DNA from: an uncultured Collinsella sp.
GTDB lineage: Bacteria > Actinomycetota > Coriobacteriia > Coriobacteriales > Coriobacteriaceae
DNA length: 14,611 nucleotides
NCBI GenBank assembly: GCA_902475445.1
Contig: CABRZN010000040.1
Coordinates: 1-14,611 of the forward strand
Direction: 5' to 3'
This document shows positions 14,577 through 14,611 of the stretch, one piece after another. How positions within the stretch are numbered: position 1 is the first letter of the stretch; each line of letters opens with the position of its first letter. Both the position numbers and the translations under genes were made by a program. The notes under the pieces were generated by a model. It saw only the letters and a list, made by a program, of their open reading frames with translations. It searched no databases and was not told where the DNA came from.

Positions 14577-14611
14577 CGGGCCCGCCCGACTGCGGGGTTT
14601 CCACGGGCACG
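14577..14611. repeat. Second copy of the terminator-like repeat, cut by the window end
   Basis: It shares CTGCGGGGTTTC (14590-14601) exactly with the element after pheT (5836-5847), preceded by the near-identical CCCGCCCG/CCCGCCCC and followed by similar bases. CCCGC (14581-14585) and GCGGG (14592-14596) form the same short hairpin followed by GTTTCC. It starts about 11 bases after the ATPase stop, as its partner does after pheT, so it probably ends the ATPase transcript. The 3' half is outside the window. Confidence 0.55.

Noticed and set aside
1..14611. CRISPR arrays, tRNA or rRNA genes, insertion sequences, phage genes, or a defence system
   Set aside because: No regularly spaced repeats, no tRNA-like folds and no transposase, integrase or phage-like proteins are visible on either strand. 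All sizeable genes belong to known metabolic, translation or transport families.

Overview
The window looks like a chromosomal segment from a high-GC gut Coriobacteriia, most likely Collinsella or a close relative. This is an inference from codon use, the gene families and the presence of a transcription-terminating T-box in an actinobacterial-type genome. No marker gene settles the species. The content is mainly housekeeping and metal-transport genes. I see no phage, insertion sequence, CRISPR array, tRNA or rRNA.

Layout. An M32 metallocarboxypeptidase gene (40-1614, minus) diverges from the phenylalanyl-tRNA synthetase operon. pheS (2118-3194) and pheT (3358-5811) lie behind a phenylalanine T-box riboswitch (about 1751-2032) whose specifier codon, T-box and terminator can all be read. 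A palindromic element separates pheS from pheT, and a nested palindrome with a terminator-like core follows pheT. Next comes a three-gene ECF metal-uptake operon, nikM(N)-nikQ-nikO (6136-8850). Its promoter region carries a perfect GTGTTAC-N14-GTAACAC inverted repeat that matches the published NikR operator type, so nickel is the likely substrate. A zinc-dependent phospholipase C-like gene (8931-9779) follows with its own extended -10 promoter. It converges on pyruvate kinase (pyk, 9982-11442, minus), and a strong pyk terminator and a possible gene remnant lie between them. After an AT-richer intergenic region, a SERCA-type Ca2+ P-type ATPase (11885-14566) is preceded by a structured leader. 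The window closes inside a second copy of the terminator-like palindromic repeat.

Most interesting signal. The ATPase leader (11776-11877) can fold into two strong hairpins. The whole seven-base loop of the first is complementary to seven bases in the apical loop of the second, and the 3' arm of the second hairpin is the ATPase Shine-Dalgarno. This looks like a kissing-loop, translation-controlling RNA, possibly an ion-sensing riboswitch. It does not match any riboswitch consensus I can recall, and Rfam and covariation searches are needed.

How the genes relate. The synthetase operon senses uncharged tRNA-Phe, the ECF operon appears to respond to nickel through NikR, and the calcium pump appears to be controlled through RNA structure. 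The carboxypeptidase, phospholipase-like gene and pyk stand alone.
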